A DNA stretch of 64,000 nucleotides from Macrobrachium rosenbergii. Taxonomy: Eukaryota; Arthropoda; Malacostraca; Decapoda; Palaemonidae. The stretch's first letter is position 1. Every line of letters starts with the position of its first letter. A program made the translations under genes and the position numbers. The stretch covers positions 72,217,506 to 72,281,505 of the forward strand of contig NC_089742.1 of assembly GCF_040412425.1 (NCBI RefSeq), in the 5' to 3' direction. Of this stretch, positions 52,885 to 64,000 are shown in pieces. The notes under the pieces are model-generated. The model saw only the letters and a list, made by a program, of their open reading frames with translations, ran no database searches and was not told the DNA's origin.

Positions 52885-53367
52885 AACTGGAATGTATTTT
52901 GAAAAGAGCAATAGAAAAATAGCAAAAAATCTTAGTTGTCGAGAAACAAAACTTAAGTTTACAATGGGAAAAGGAACAGAGAAGACAGTGCCCTTTCCAG
53001 ACGACGTTTTAGAACGAAATACCATCAACATTTCCATTAACCGAAAACCTGCACGTGCAGGTCTAGAAACCCTTTCTAAGTGCATGCCGTGTAAAATAGA
53101 ACACTAACACGATTCTTTTATTCTTGCAAAGATCCTCTTATTTTCCCCAAAGTCTCCGCTAATTGATAAAGAAACAGGTTTTTAGATCTACTTTCTTGAA
53201 TATGGTTTTCATGAAAACACATTTTCGTTTGGAAATTACTCGTTAACAGATATATACCAACTGAAACTCATGGGCCAGCTAAACGGGAATCTTATACAAA
53301 AATTCTAGTTTTCAAAATTATGTAGTGAATTTTTAGAGAAGAAAATGACAGATTTGTTCCAACAGCA
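52885..53367 (+). repeat. Left arm of a ~1-kb palindrome
   Basis: About 480 bp complementary to 53399-53880 along the whole length, with scattered substitutions and small indels. The inner end is GACAGATTTGTTCCAACAGC. A 97-codon ORF (52814-53107) overlaps it but lacks a recognised domain. The complement reads VFSVPFPIVNLSFVSRQ, which weakly recalls the linker before the GIY-YIG domain of Penelope-like elements; this is speculative. Confidence 0.95.
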
Positions 53368-53398
53368 CCTAACCAAAATAAACACGAAGTTGGTATAT

Positions 53399-53880
53399 TG
53401 CTGTTGAAACAAATCTGTCATTTTCTTCTCTAAAAATTCACTACATAATTTTGAAAACTAGAATTTTTGTATAAGATTCCCGTTTAGCTGGCCCATGAGT
53501 TTCATTTGGTATATATCTGTTAACGAGTAATTTCCAAACGAAAATGTGTTTTCATGAAAACCATATTCAAGAAAGTAGATCTAAAAAACTCAGTTTTTTT
53601 ATCAATTAGCGGAGACTTAGAGGAAAATAAGAGGATCTTTGCAAGAATAAAAGAATCGTGTTAGTTTTCTATTTTACACGGCATGCACTTAGAAAGGGTT
53701 TCTAGACCTTCACGTGCAGGTTTTCGGTTAATGGAAATGTTGATGGTATTTCGTTCTAAAACGTCGTCTGGAAAAGGCATTGTCTTCTCTGTTCCTTTTC
53801 CCATTGTGAACTTAATTTTTGTTTCCCGTCAATGAAGATTTTTTTGTTATTTTTCTGTTGCTCTTTTCCAAATACGTATT
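53399..53880 (-). repeat. Right arm of a ~1-kb palindrome
   Basis: Inverted copy of 52885-53367, separated from it by a 31-nt loop (53368-53398). Similarity fades near 53880 (GAAAAG-type words still match; beyond GCAAAAGTCGTCC it does not). Confidence 0.95.
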
Positions 53881-54492
53881 GCAAAAGTCGTCCACATACC
53901 GTCTTTACATCAGTACTTCAAATTCACCCGGACAAAATTAATATCTAACTATTCCGAGTTATTGTGAAACAGATATATCTTCACATGTAGCCGAGACGGG
54001 GTTACCCATTGCTGGTCCATATATTTGTTTTCATGGCATATTATCGAACAGAGATGATTATCTTGTACTAGAAGTTGAATCAAATTTCGGAAATTCTCCA
54101 TTTTGAAACCACAGTAACTTTGTTGTTAAAATATTTTCTGCAATGATGCCTACTGGTTCTTGTATAAGGAAACACTATATGGAAAGCTCACCATCACTGA
54201 AGTATGAGGTAATTTCATATCTTTTTATTATATCAGACAAGTCTATTTTGTTTTGTTTTAATTATATTAGTAATTGATTTGTATATAATTATTGTTCTTT
54301 TGAAGGTTGTGTTGCACTTTAGTCTGTCTTCATTTATTCTCTATTCCTATACTTTTCAGCTTGTACTGAAAATTTACAATTGAAAATGACTTGCGGGAGA
54401 GGCGGAACCTACTTCAATAAAGGGTGGTGTGGTCATTATACGTTCAAGTTCATCTCTTACTGAGATTCCCTCAAAGCACCTTTATTTCTACC
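53881..54492. other. No recognisable gene
   Basis: AT-rich, with nothing assigned. Confidence 0.4.
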
Positions 54493-54499
54493 GTTATTA

Positions 54500-54544
<45 letters not shown>
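54493..54544. repeat. (ATT)n microsatellite
   Basis: ATT tract of about 50 bp. Confidence 0.97.
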
Positions 54545-54939
54545 GTACTAACTACTGTAAAGAGGCTTCTGAATCAAAACATTTCTAGGACCACATAGGG
54601 ATTTCCCTAATGATTCTTCTTCAGTGAGTGTTGAAAATGGAACAAGGTCATTTTCAAGAAGTTTTGACATCAAAGCGCGAAGAGACGAACAGAAACGGAT
54701 GAAAAGTAACAAGTCAGAAATCTATGCAGCTGGGGCCTAAGAACGGATGTTTTAAACAGCACTCCACCACTCAAAGAGACCCCCGACATAGCAAATGGGA
54801 ATTGGGACGCAGGTACCTGCATTTTGCTCATGGTGAGAGAGACTAGCCCTGGGCTGGTCGACGGCAAGTCAAAATGTAGTTTTCATTACCCGTAGAGTGT
54901 CGCTGTTACAGAATACACATTGCGTGTTATTGAATAGGG

Positions 54940-54940
<1 letters not shown>

Positions 54941-55008
<68 letters not shown>
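54941..55008. repeat. (ATT)n microsatellite
   Basis: ATT tract of about 68 bp at the edge of the diverged dispersed repeat at 55009-55100. Confidence 0.98.
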
Positions 55009-55100
55009 TAAAAGGTGCAGGCACTGATATATAAACAAGCCTAAGAGGCCATTAACTTTCAGGGCCAGCTGCCACCGAATACATAGCTCATTGGCTTGCT
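55009..55100 (-). repeat. Diverged relative of the (TAA)n-tailed repeat
   Basis: AACAAGCCTAAGAGGCCATT after the (ATT)n parallels GGAACAAGCTCACAAAGGGC near 14765, in the same position relative to the trinucleotide tract. Confidence 0.4.
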
Positions 55101-56513
55101 CACTTGTGAAAACAGTGAATAGAATAACGTAAATAGTACATGAGTTGGTAGTCGGTTGTTTAGATTTAGCCGGTTAATGCCAACTGGCCCCTTGCCATAG
55201 GTGTGGTAAGATGGGAAAAAGAGTAGGAAGCCTGTTGTGGACCTTCATGCTCTGCGCAACCAACTGAGACCAGTACATTGGTCTCAGGCTACATTGGTAG
55301 TCTGCAAGAAAGCAAGTCAAACGACGGTGAAATCTTAATGACAGTCTTCTAAAGCCAAACTACCAGTATCATCGGTAAGAGCAAGTTATAATGAGGAAAC
55401 CTTTCTGTGACCGATAATGAACTTCATTAGTATCATCTCAAATTCCACACTACCAGTGGAATACCTTCGCTGTCACGCTTCAATACAGCGCTGCATGGCA
55501 ATTTGCTTTAGTTTCAGGCTTCCACTTCTCAATATCACACATCCTTACAAGAGAGAAATATGTAGTGGATAAGAATAAAGAGATGATTAAAGATAAAATC
55601 ATACCGAAGAAAATGCTTTCTAGTTTTCTGAGGAAGCAGTTCTCATGTATTAGATCCTTTTGTTCTTCCTCGGTTTACTTTGTGGCAGTTATTAGTTCAG
55701 GTGGTCGTCTTCCGTAGGTGACACGGCCTTTCACTTAATGTTGACATCGAGCGTTAAAATCATCCCCAGGGTTTTGACTGAGGTTCGATGGTCGTCGAAG
55801 ATGTCTGTTATGGAGAGTACCATAAGTTACTGCCGAAGTTTTTGCTGTTTAAGAACAAGAATAAATTTCTCACTCTTTATATTACAATGTAATTTGCTTA
55901 CAAATGTAATATTACTTCCTTAGTGAAGTTATGTACGAAGAGAAAGTTGCCACTGTTTGCTTACCAAGGGTAGAAGATAAATCCGGTTATGCATTCCAGA
56001 AGAAAAGTTATTCAAGATTTGAAAAGTTACCATAAATGAAACGAGTATTTTATCTCTAATTATATCTAAAGAATTTGTGTTCTCAGATCATTTTCAGTTT
56101 ATCCACTAAGTAGGTTAAAGTAATATGAACTATTGTGTCACTGATTATTGTCCTTCTTTTCCTCCTCTTTTGAAGGTAACGTTATATAGCTAGTTGGATG
56201 GCCACGTTGGCTCTTAGACGCTAAAAACTGTATTCGTTAGTTTAGTCTTCAAGTGGGTTTTCTTATTTTAGCTCTCGAGTAGTTGACCATACTTAGGACA
56301 GTAATCTGCAGATATTATAAACAAAATAAATTTAATCACATCACAGGGCGGATATTTCCTTTTATTTGTACTTCTTTGGTAATGTGTATAACCTTGTAAA
56401 TGATAGTGAAGTAGAATACCGTGAGGGGGGGGAAAGTAAAATGTTTATGTCATGATGTTTTATAATTCCACCAAGGTTTCAGTTTGTTCTGAGTTTTGCG
56501 TTCAACGATAGTG
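55101..56513. other. No recognisable gene
   Basis: No supported feature; ORFs are short. Confidence 0.4.
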
Positions 56514-56924
56514 ATTTTAGTTTTCTGTAAAAGAAAACTATTGTACCGGCTTTGTCTGTCCGTCCGCACTTTACTCTGTCCGCACTTTTTCTGTCAGTCT
56601 TCAGATCTTAAAAACTACAGAGGCTAGAGGGCAGTAAGTTCGTATGTTGATCATCCACCCTCCAGTCATCAAACATACCAAATTGCAGCCCTCTAGCCTC
56701 AGTAGTTTTTACTTTATATAAGGTTAAATTTAGCCATAATCATGCATCTGGCAGCGATATAGGACATGCTACCCGGGGCCGTGGTTAAAGATTCATGGGC
56801 CGCGGCTCATACAGCATTATACCGAGACCACCGAAAGATAGATCGATTTTCGGTGGCCTTGATTATACGCTGCACAGAAAACTCATTTGCGCTGAAGAAA
56901 CTTCGGCGCAGTTTTTACTTTATT
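56514..56924 (+). repeat. Multi-hairpin interspersed repeat, copy 2
   Basis: Same architecture as 18989-19384. Fold-back 56519-56539; long hairpin 56610-56710 (AAAAACTAC / GTAGTTTTT arms of about 40 bp); CCACCGAAA..TTTTCGGTGG at 56828-56856; terminal TGCGCTGAAGAAACTTCGGC at 56889-56911. The 10-bp inverted ends AGTTTTCTGT / ACAGAAAACT are retained. It also carries GGGCCGCGGCTCATACAGCA, well conserved with copy 1. Confidence 0.88.
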
Positions 56925-58282
56925 TACCGCTTTATCGAAGCCAGTCATGGATGATAAAAAAAAAAACGAAAGACAAGGAAAAGACTGAAAACGCGATTTT
57001 TTTCTAGAAACTAAGCATAATATTGTGGACATTTACCATTGTGTAATAAATATCTCTCGCGGCTGAGATGTTTCCCTGCGTTTTTATTTTGCCTCTCAAA
57101 ATGCTTTCTAGCAAAGCATCGTAATCTCATAAAATTTACATCATGCCGTTTCAAAGACTATTATGAGAGTTCTAATCTTTTCTTTTTTAATCTGACCCTT
57201 CCTTTTGCCTGTAAAAATGTTTATATTCATTTTATGATCCGTTCCCTCCCCGTTTTCATTTCTTCGTCTGGTGCTTACAGAGGCAATAAAGGTTTTTGTT
57301 CACGTGGTTATTAGTTCTCTGTGTTTAACTGCAAAGTGTGTTCAGTGCTTTGAAATGGCAGTACGCTCATATTGGATCTAAATATCACTGATTGGAATGT
57401 GGTATTATAAAGGTAAAGACGTTCGAAAACATTTTCTAGTAAATGAGTGATTGGGAAGCTATTGTCCTACACTGAACCAAGTTACACCCGCTCTTCTGAT
57501 ATGACGTTGGATACTGTTGGTATTCTCCGTGTTTATCCAGACTTTCATACATTCGTTGCGAGTGGCTGGTCGCCACGTCATCGTTACCCACAGATGCATC
57601 GGTTGTGAGCCTTCATATCATACAAAGCAGGCATGTACTGCTTCGCTTCAGTTGTTCCAAGTGGGCTCTGAGTTCATTTTTTTCATGTCTTTAAATGTTT
57701 TATAAGGAAATTTCAGATTTTAGTAGCATGCTTCTGTGCGGTAATCTTCATCTTTTACCCTTCAAAAACCGTGAGATTTTGACGTACTAGATACCTATTA
57801 AGGCGCAAGTTTTTAGCTTCGTTTTAAACTTGACTTCATTCAAAACATGTTTCATTGGTTAAGCTTGTAGGTTTCAGGAGTTTAAGGAAATGAGAGTTCT
57901 TTATATACCCCTTTTTTGTCAGAGAACCACTGCGAGACACCTACTCAGTGTGGCGTCCAGCTGTGCACTACGTGTATAAGTCCGAACTCCGAAGTCGCTG
58001 CTTAGTCGCATTGCAGCTTGCAAGTTGAGAGTCCGGTCTAACTAGTCAGGGATGGCTCTGCTCGCCAAGCACAATCATAATAAGTGGGCAATGACCAGCG
58101 TCGGGTGGTTTGATGTTTACACTTACTAGTGACCTCTGCTTTGTTTTCGTTTCTTATTTTCTATATATTTTAAATTATGTTAAAATATATTAAAATGGAG
58201 AAAAGTATTTGTTGAGGTGCAAAAGCTTATTATATTGAATTCATCCTTATAACGAGTTTTACATTTTACAACACACACCTAT

Positions 58283-58286
<4 letters not shown>
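56925..58286. other. No recognisable gene
   Basis: No supported feature. Confidence 0.4.

Positions 58287-58369
<83 letters not shown>
58287..58369. repeat. (AT)n microsatellite
   Basis: AT tract of about 83 bp. Confidence 0.99.
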
Positions 58370-58370
<1 letters not shown>

Positions 58371-58640
58371 GTATATGATGTGTGTAAGAAGGGTGGGGAG
58401 AGGTGGACAACTACTCTTGAGTTTTTCAAGGTCAGTAGTGATCTCGGCCTAGTAGGCAAGGCTTAGTGGGAGTACAGTGGTCTCACGTTCATAAAGTCCG
58501 TAATTTTGATGCCCTTCGCCACCAGTCGACCCAGATGTGAGTGAGTACCAGCATCAGTTTAAGGTCAAGCAAAGGGCATGGGGTTGCAACCTCATCTCCA
58601 AAGGCTTCTTATCAAAAAGGTAAAAGGGCATATTTTGAAA
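58370..58640 (+). repeat. SINE-like repeat, copy 2
   Basis: Shares its 3' half with 24796-25030 in the same orientation and, like it, begins beside an (AT)n tract. Upstream AAGGCTTAGTGGGAGTA resembles an A box. B-box residues are decayed. Confidence 0.6.
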
Positions 58641-61600
58641 GTATGTATGTGCGAATCACGCACACATTGCTGTGACTGGATGTGATTTACTTACCGTGAC
58701 TGTGTTAACCATGTTAAACATCATTTTTTTTTTTTTTTTTTGTCCTTATGCATTGTCGGAGATGCTTCTGAAATTCAAACATGTGCTCAACAAGCTTTAT
58801 AGTGATTCTAGTAATTGTTCAATATCACTCACAGGGGTAGCTTCATAGAATGAAAATAATTGTAATGCAATGTTAGAATGACTTTGTATTTGTATAATGC
58901 TCTTGCCAAGGTCTTAGTGTGATGGATTTTACTTTGGAAGAGGAACAATAACAGCCATTCGGTCCTGCCATGACAACCAAATTGCCAGCACTTTTTGAGT
59001 AGCATTGGAGCCCTTCTCTGCTAGTATGTTTGAAGCTATACAAGTTTACATAATGCTCATCGAAATTAAAATACTTTATCTTGTCACTGGTTTGTGAGTG
59101 CATCATTCGACACACATTGTAATTCCTCTGAATTTTTTTTTGTCGGAAGGCTGGATCATCGTTTCACAGATTTCGTTCTGTGAAGTGCCTTCCTTCACTT
59201 CATTGTTTATTTTAGATATTTATTTTTGCTCGTTCTTGTTCGATGTCATTGACCTTAATTTTGGGAACGGTAGTACAACGGCTTGAGGTTCATTCAGGAG
59301 TCCTCATTCTCTTTCTCATAATTTTTCTTAGAAATTATATTACTTTTTAAAAATCAGGTGGCGATTAATTAAGAACACTCAGATGAAGGTTTTCTTTTTT
59401 TGTAACTTTGTAGGGTGTTAAGTAGTAGGTGATAGACAATTCCTTTTTTTCAAGTTTCAGTTAGATTCTGAATAGTTTTGTGACACAAAGAATGTTCCAT
59501 TTCTAAGGATTTATTTCTGCATTAGAATCGGCTGTTTGATAGTAACAGGAAAATGTTGTTAGTTTAGGTCGGGGGTTGTTGGCAGGGTTCCAAGCTGGTA
59601 ACGTGAGTGGATATTGTCGTCGTTTATTAAGAATAACTGTGCTTTTGTTTTTATGTGTGTTTGTGTGTCGGGGGGGGGGGGTTACTGGAGGATTTTTTTA
59701 TTTTGGAAGATGTTGCATCATGTTCAGATAGACTCTGTGGTTATTGCTATTAAATTTTTACCTCTTCCCATAAACAGTGATTAACATTCTTTAGAGATGA
59801 CGGTAAGAGTCTGCTTCTAATCAGATTAGTGACAGTTCGTGCCTCGTACCTGCACACACACTGAGGTTATCAGTCAAATACAACCGCCAACGGAAGTAAG
59901 ATAGAATCTACAGTGATATCGGCTGAGGATGTTCACCTTCACAGACTACAAGTGAACTTGTTAGAATTGAAGAGAATTGTGCCTTGAGAGAGGCTAGTTT
60001 ATTTACTGGACACTCCATCTCATCCTGTGAGAGGCTTAGCGCCAGTAAAAGAAACATACAAAGCGCCCAGACGGGGTTGAAGAATCCGTGCATTAGCGTG
60101 TTATGTAACTCGTACACATGCTTAATGCGATGTGAAAATAAAAAACGCAAATTATCACAATGCTTTGAATGTATTTCTATTAGTGTTTACCGAATACTAT
60201 GAGATGAAGGGGTAATTATAGATAAAGATTCGACTCTATGTGTGATGACTGAATATCGGAAAAAGAAGAAAAGACTGCCAGCGCTTTCGTGCAGTCGTTA
60301 TTCAAGAACGATGAGCAGGGTTTTTTCATCTATTAGGGCTCTCCAGGGCAACGACCCCGATTTTCTGGAAGTGGAGCTTGAGAAGATTCGAGAAATCAGC
60401 ACAATTTTAAAACATCCATCTCATCGTTGGTATTGAGCCTTAAAACAAAGAGCGCATTGTATGAACGCCAAATTATTTTTAGATGATAATTCTCGTTGTA
60501 CCTCACTAGTCAGCTTGCATCCTTGCTTGGACTATTGTAAATGTTCGGTATCATTTTCGTCCTTAGAAATAATAAATTTTTCAAAAAAGGTATTTCAAGA
60601 AATGCTCCTGAACGTGTGCGAGGATGCAATTATGATATTTCGTTTTGAGCAATGTAATAGAAAATGTCAGACAGAATGGAAAGGAATTATCATCATGAAT
60701 AAAATAATTTAGATATAACTTATAACAGGTTTATGTTTGAAAGTTTGTACATATGAATAATTCCTAGATGGAATCGATTAAACAGTCGTTAAGAAAAACA
60801 TAAATTGTAACCACTTGCTGAATTGTATCATAATGGAATCATTTTGAAGAAGAGGAAAATAATGATCACCAGTCCAGGCTTACACAAATTTGACGAACAT
60901 TTTTGTAAACAAGATTAATTAGTTTGGTAGTTTCCCTTTTACAAACTGTGGTCATGACATGAAGTTGCAGACTGGCTTCCCATGAAGAGGTGAAGTTAAT
61001 GTGGAAATATAAATAGATGAAATTAAATTTGGCTCGGTTTAGCACAACTTAAGAAAAGATCTGTGTTACATGGTGTGACAGGTTGAGATGAACGACGTAA
61101 TGATCATAATAAAAAAGCAGCAGAATAAGTATTTGAAAAAATGTGCTTTAATAATCACGTCCTGATGAAAGTTGATCTTGGGGGCACAGAAAGCGAGGTA
61201 ATCCAAATGTAAAAATCTAAGGCACCCACATCTTCGAGAAGTAAACAAAGAAGTCCGCATTAACAAAAGACAAGAAAAGAAACCAAGGGCACAGAAAGGA
61301 AATGCATGTTCAGAGGAATAGGGAGTAAATCCTTACATACAAAGCGAAGAAATCCGGAAGCAAGTGACTAATAAAAAAAAAATCCGACTTAGAAACAGGA
61401 AGCGAAAACCACAGCAACAAAAAAGCAGAGAGAAAAAAATGTCTACTTCACGAGTACGTATTCTAAAAGAGCTTTCGCTCCTCTGATGTTAGAAAGCATC
61501 AACTTTAAGATCTTATCTGGTACACAAAATTTTCGTTGAAGCTGGCTGAATGGCTTTCAAAGAAAGGTGAAAGAAATTCAGTCTGACTGAGTTATTCAGT

Positions 61601-64000
61601 TGCTCCCAGATAATCGAAGGACCCCGCTCAAGTGATTGATGTGACCTTTAGCCGAAATGAATTGTTGAATGCTCTTTTAGAGGTGATCCAAAAGTTTTTC
61701 CTTGATCAGATTTTTCAGAGTAGGGACTAGTGGCTGAGCATTTTACTTGGGAAAAATTGAATGATCTTGGAGCACTGTTAGTTGCAAGGTATTCAAGACT
61801 AAATATACTTGTGCTTATAGCAATATCTGATGATGGAAACGAAATTGTTCCTTAGAAATGCGCTTATAGTAATATCTGATGATGGAAACGAAATTGTTCC
61901 TTAGAAATGTTATATTTTCGTAAATATTAAAGGAAAACATCTCAACTTTTCCGCTTGTAGACCAAACGAAAATTAGATTCGAATCTTGACTTCCATCGTC
62001 ATTGCAGTGACAAAACTGCAATGAAAATGATAGCCATTCGGTGTTTACTGTTGTTTTGTTTACGGCAAAATTTTTCAAGGCCATTTATGAAGTGAAAAGG
62101 CACTTAATAATGAAAGGTTTTGTCCCGATGGGCGACCAAAGCTTGAGGATGTTTTGCCGACATCCAAACACTTCTATCAGCCATTGGATTTAGAGATCCA
62201 TCGCCTGTGCGACTTGTCTGCAAATTCTGAGAAAGTAAACAGACCTCACTCTTGGGAGGTCGGCCTTGTCTTTGGTGTGAAGGTGAACACGGACGAATTA
62301 TTTGTTCGTTTTAATGGGGGAGGGGGAGGGCGGTAAATCAAATGTAATTTTGTTTTGGATAATGTCATAGTCTCCTCGCGAGTCTGTCGTGTGAGAACGC
62401 AAGCAAACTTACTTTTCTCTTCATATACTTTGTTTTCAAGTTTTTTTTTTTTTTCAAGAATTTAGGCTAGTGTTTGTTAGGGGCACCGAACGCACCAGAT
62501 TTATGATAATTAATGCGAAAACTATTGGTTAAGATATTTGATTCAACTTGATATCTTTGTTATAGATATTTGATTTCTGTGTACAGTTAATTGTTATCAC
62601 ACTTCGATGTTGTATGTTTTTATAACAACGGCCACTGTCTCGGTTCCCATTCCGGATAAGTAATGAGTGATTTTTCCTTGGCCGTGTCTTTGCCACTAGA
62701 TCTCTGCTAGTGTTTTTCGGAAAAAGAATTTTAATTAACATTACTAGCAAAATCGATATTGTATGAGGCTAAGAACTACTGTAAATACTTGTGTATTAAA
62801 ACTAAAATTTATCAGTTTCGTATATAATGCTGCAGGCATGAGGTCAACGTTAAATGACGACAATCAGGTACTAGATTCTGCTGGTAAACTTACTTTCCAC
62901 GAAATCTGTTTGTCCAGTAAGCGGATATATACAGTGGGCTTGAGCCATTTGCGTTTTTTTCGCCTGTGTCCCAAATGAAGAAAAGAATAAACGAAACAAA
63001 TTCTTTAGCCCGGAAGGAAGGGAGGGAGTCGAGTACAGTCGAAGAGCGAATCGAAATTGTTGCGTCATTCACAAAAATCATCACACACAGGAAGGATTTC
63101 CAAGAATGGAAACAAATTCTTCCCTCGGTTGTTGTGCCAAGTATGACATGTTCATTTTATTTTGTAAAGGCCGATTGTTCTTGGATCCATTTCAATTGGA
63201 TTTCAGTAGTCAATTCGGGGACCTTAGCCTTCCCTCAGAATTGTGAACTCTTCTTCCCCACGACCTTCTCGTTCGCAGATTATAATTTATTCCATGATTT
63301 TTTTTTTTTGTTGTTTTTCTTACTGTACTTAAAAAAGGGGGTCTGTCGCTTCCTCCGCGTTTAGATTCGGTTCTTTATCTCCAGCGTCTTCTCACGAGAT
63401 TATTTATTATTGCCTCCCAATATATATTTTTTAAAAGGCTATTTCAACTATCATTTAAAAAACTCAATTCGAATTACTTTCTTCGGGTAGCCTCCGATAC
63501 AAGTTTCAAACTTGCCTGATCCTCTTGCTGAATCGTTTTTATTGAGCCATGTATGTGGTATCCTAACCAGAAAGAGCAAGGGCCGAAGTGTCACGTTCTT
63601 ACCGCTCTGCAGATTGATTGTGAAGGCTCATTTCGATATGCAGTCTGCTGCGTCAGAGCTGAATGGATAGGGATTGCCCGTAACGATGCACCAGCTCAAG
63701 TTGAGTTGATTATATTTTATGGTGATAGTATCAGGAAAATGCTAAGGGTCTTGTTCAAGATGAAAAAATATCTTATAAGGTAACGGACGGATGACCATCA
63801 AATTAAATAAAGGAAGTTTAAAAAAACTGGGGATTTGGGAGGGCTTACGAATTGCAGATAATGTTTGTTAGTAAATACTACTGGACATAATAAGTATCTA
63901 GAAAATGCACTTGGCAAATAAAGGAGTTAGACCACTGCTCCCCCTAGTCGTTCTGTTTCCTGTCGTGTTGGGAAGGTCATGTCTTGAACACGTATCAAAT
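58641..64000. other. Unassigned terminal region
   Basis: About 5.4 kb with poly(T) near 58724 and a G-run at 59671-59680. The 49-bp tandem duplication at 61813-61910 is the only clear repeat. ORFs such as 60242-60436 and 62966-63364 show no recognised domain. Confidence 0.4.
61813..61910. repeat. 49-bp tandem duplication
   Basis: Two copies beginning GCTTATAGCAATATCTGATG (61813) and GCTTATAGTAATATCTGATG (61862), nearly identical. Confidence 0.95.

Overview
This is eukaryotic, gene-poor, AT-rich DNA. Its density of long (AT)n, (CT)n/(AG)n and (TTA)n microsatellites, its many degenerate non-LTR retrotransposons, and several repeats that I recognise as typical of decapod crustaceans point to a shrimp, crayfish or crab genome. 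The group is an inference from repeat content; the species cannot be resolved. I found no convincing host protein-coding gene, no intact tRNA or rRNA gene, no CRISPR array and no prokaryotic-style operon. Most open frames here are by-products of low-complexity DNA or antisense readings of dead retrotransposons.

Layout. 1-715 is a 30-bp minisatellite. On the minus strand it reads as tandem copies of KAYDHVPRQE, which is reverse transcriptase motif A of the LINE fragment that abuts it at 716-1950. 2.0-12.2 kb is AT-rich and mostly featureless, with a palindromic MITE-like element at 9.39-9.64 kb. 12.19-12.85 kb is a tRNA-derived SINE-like repeat interrupted by a 359-bp TA-flanked MITE; a second copy at 26.6-26.85 kb shows the uninterrupted site. 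13.0-14.56 kb is a second minus-strand LINE fragment. 14.7-16.35 kb holds a (TTA)n-anchored repeat and two adjacent palindromic elements. 18.99-19.38 kb and 56.51-56.92 kb are two copies of a repeat built from serial hairpins.

22.9-27.8 kb is a microsatellite-dense block in which SINE-like repeats sit next to (AT)n tracts. 28.76-29.43 and 33.29-33.70 kb are further LINE remnants on the minus strand. 29.57-29.83 and 31.15-31.41 kb form an inverted pair around an unexplained interior with an acidic minus-strand ORF. 35.37-35.87 kb holds two related short protein-like segments. The largest coding trace is a frameshifted minus-strand pseudogene at 39.50-42.02 kb. It belongs to a dispersed, probably transposon-borne, invertebrate protein family with a PIN/FEN1-like acidic core and a Cys-rich tail. 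46.92-47.01 kb is a compact 44-bp-arm hairpin, and 52.89-53.88 kb is a palindrome of about 1 kb with a 31-nt loop. The final 5 kb is largely unannotatable.

The elements do not form a pathway. They record successive insertion, fold-back and tandem-expansion events. The most notable is the minisatellite that grew out of a reverse transcriptase catalytic motif.
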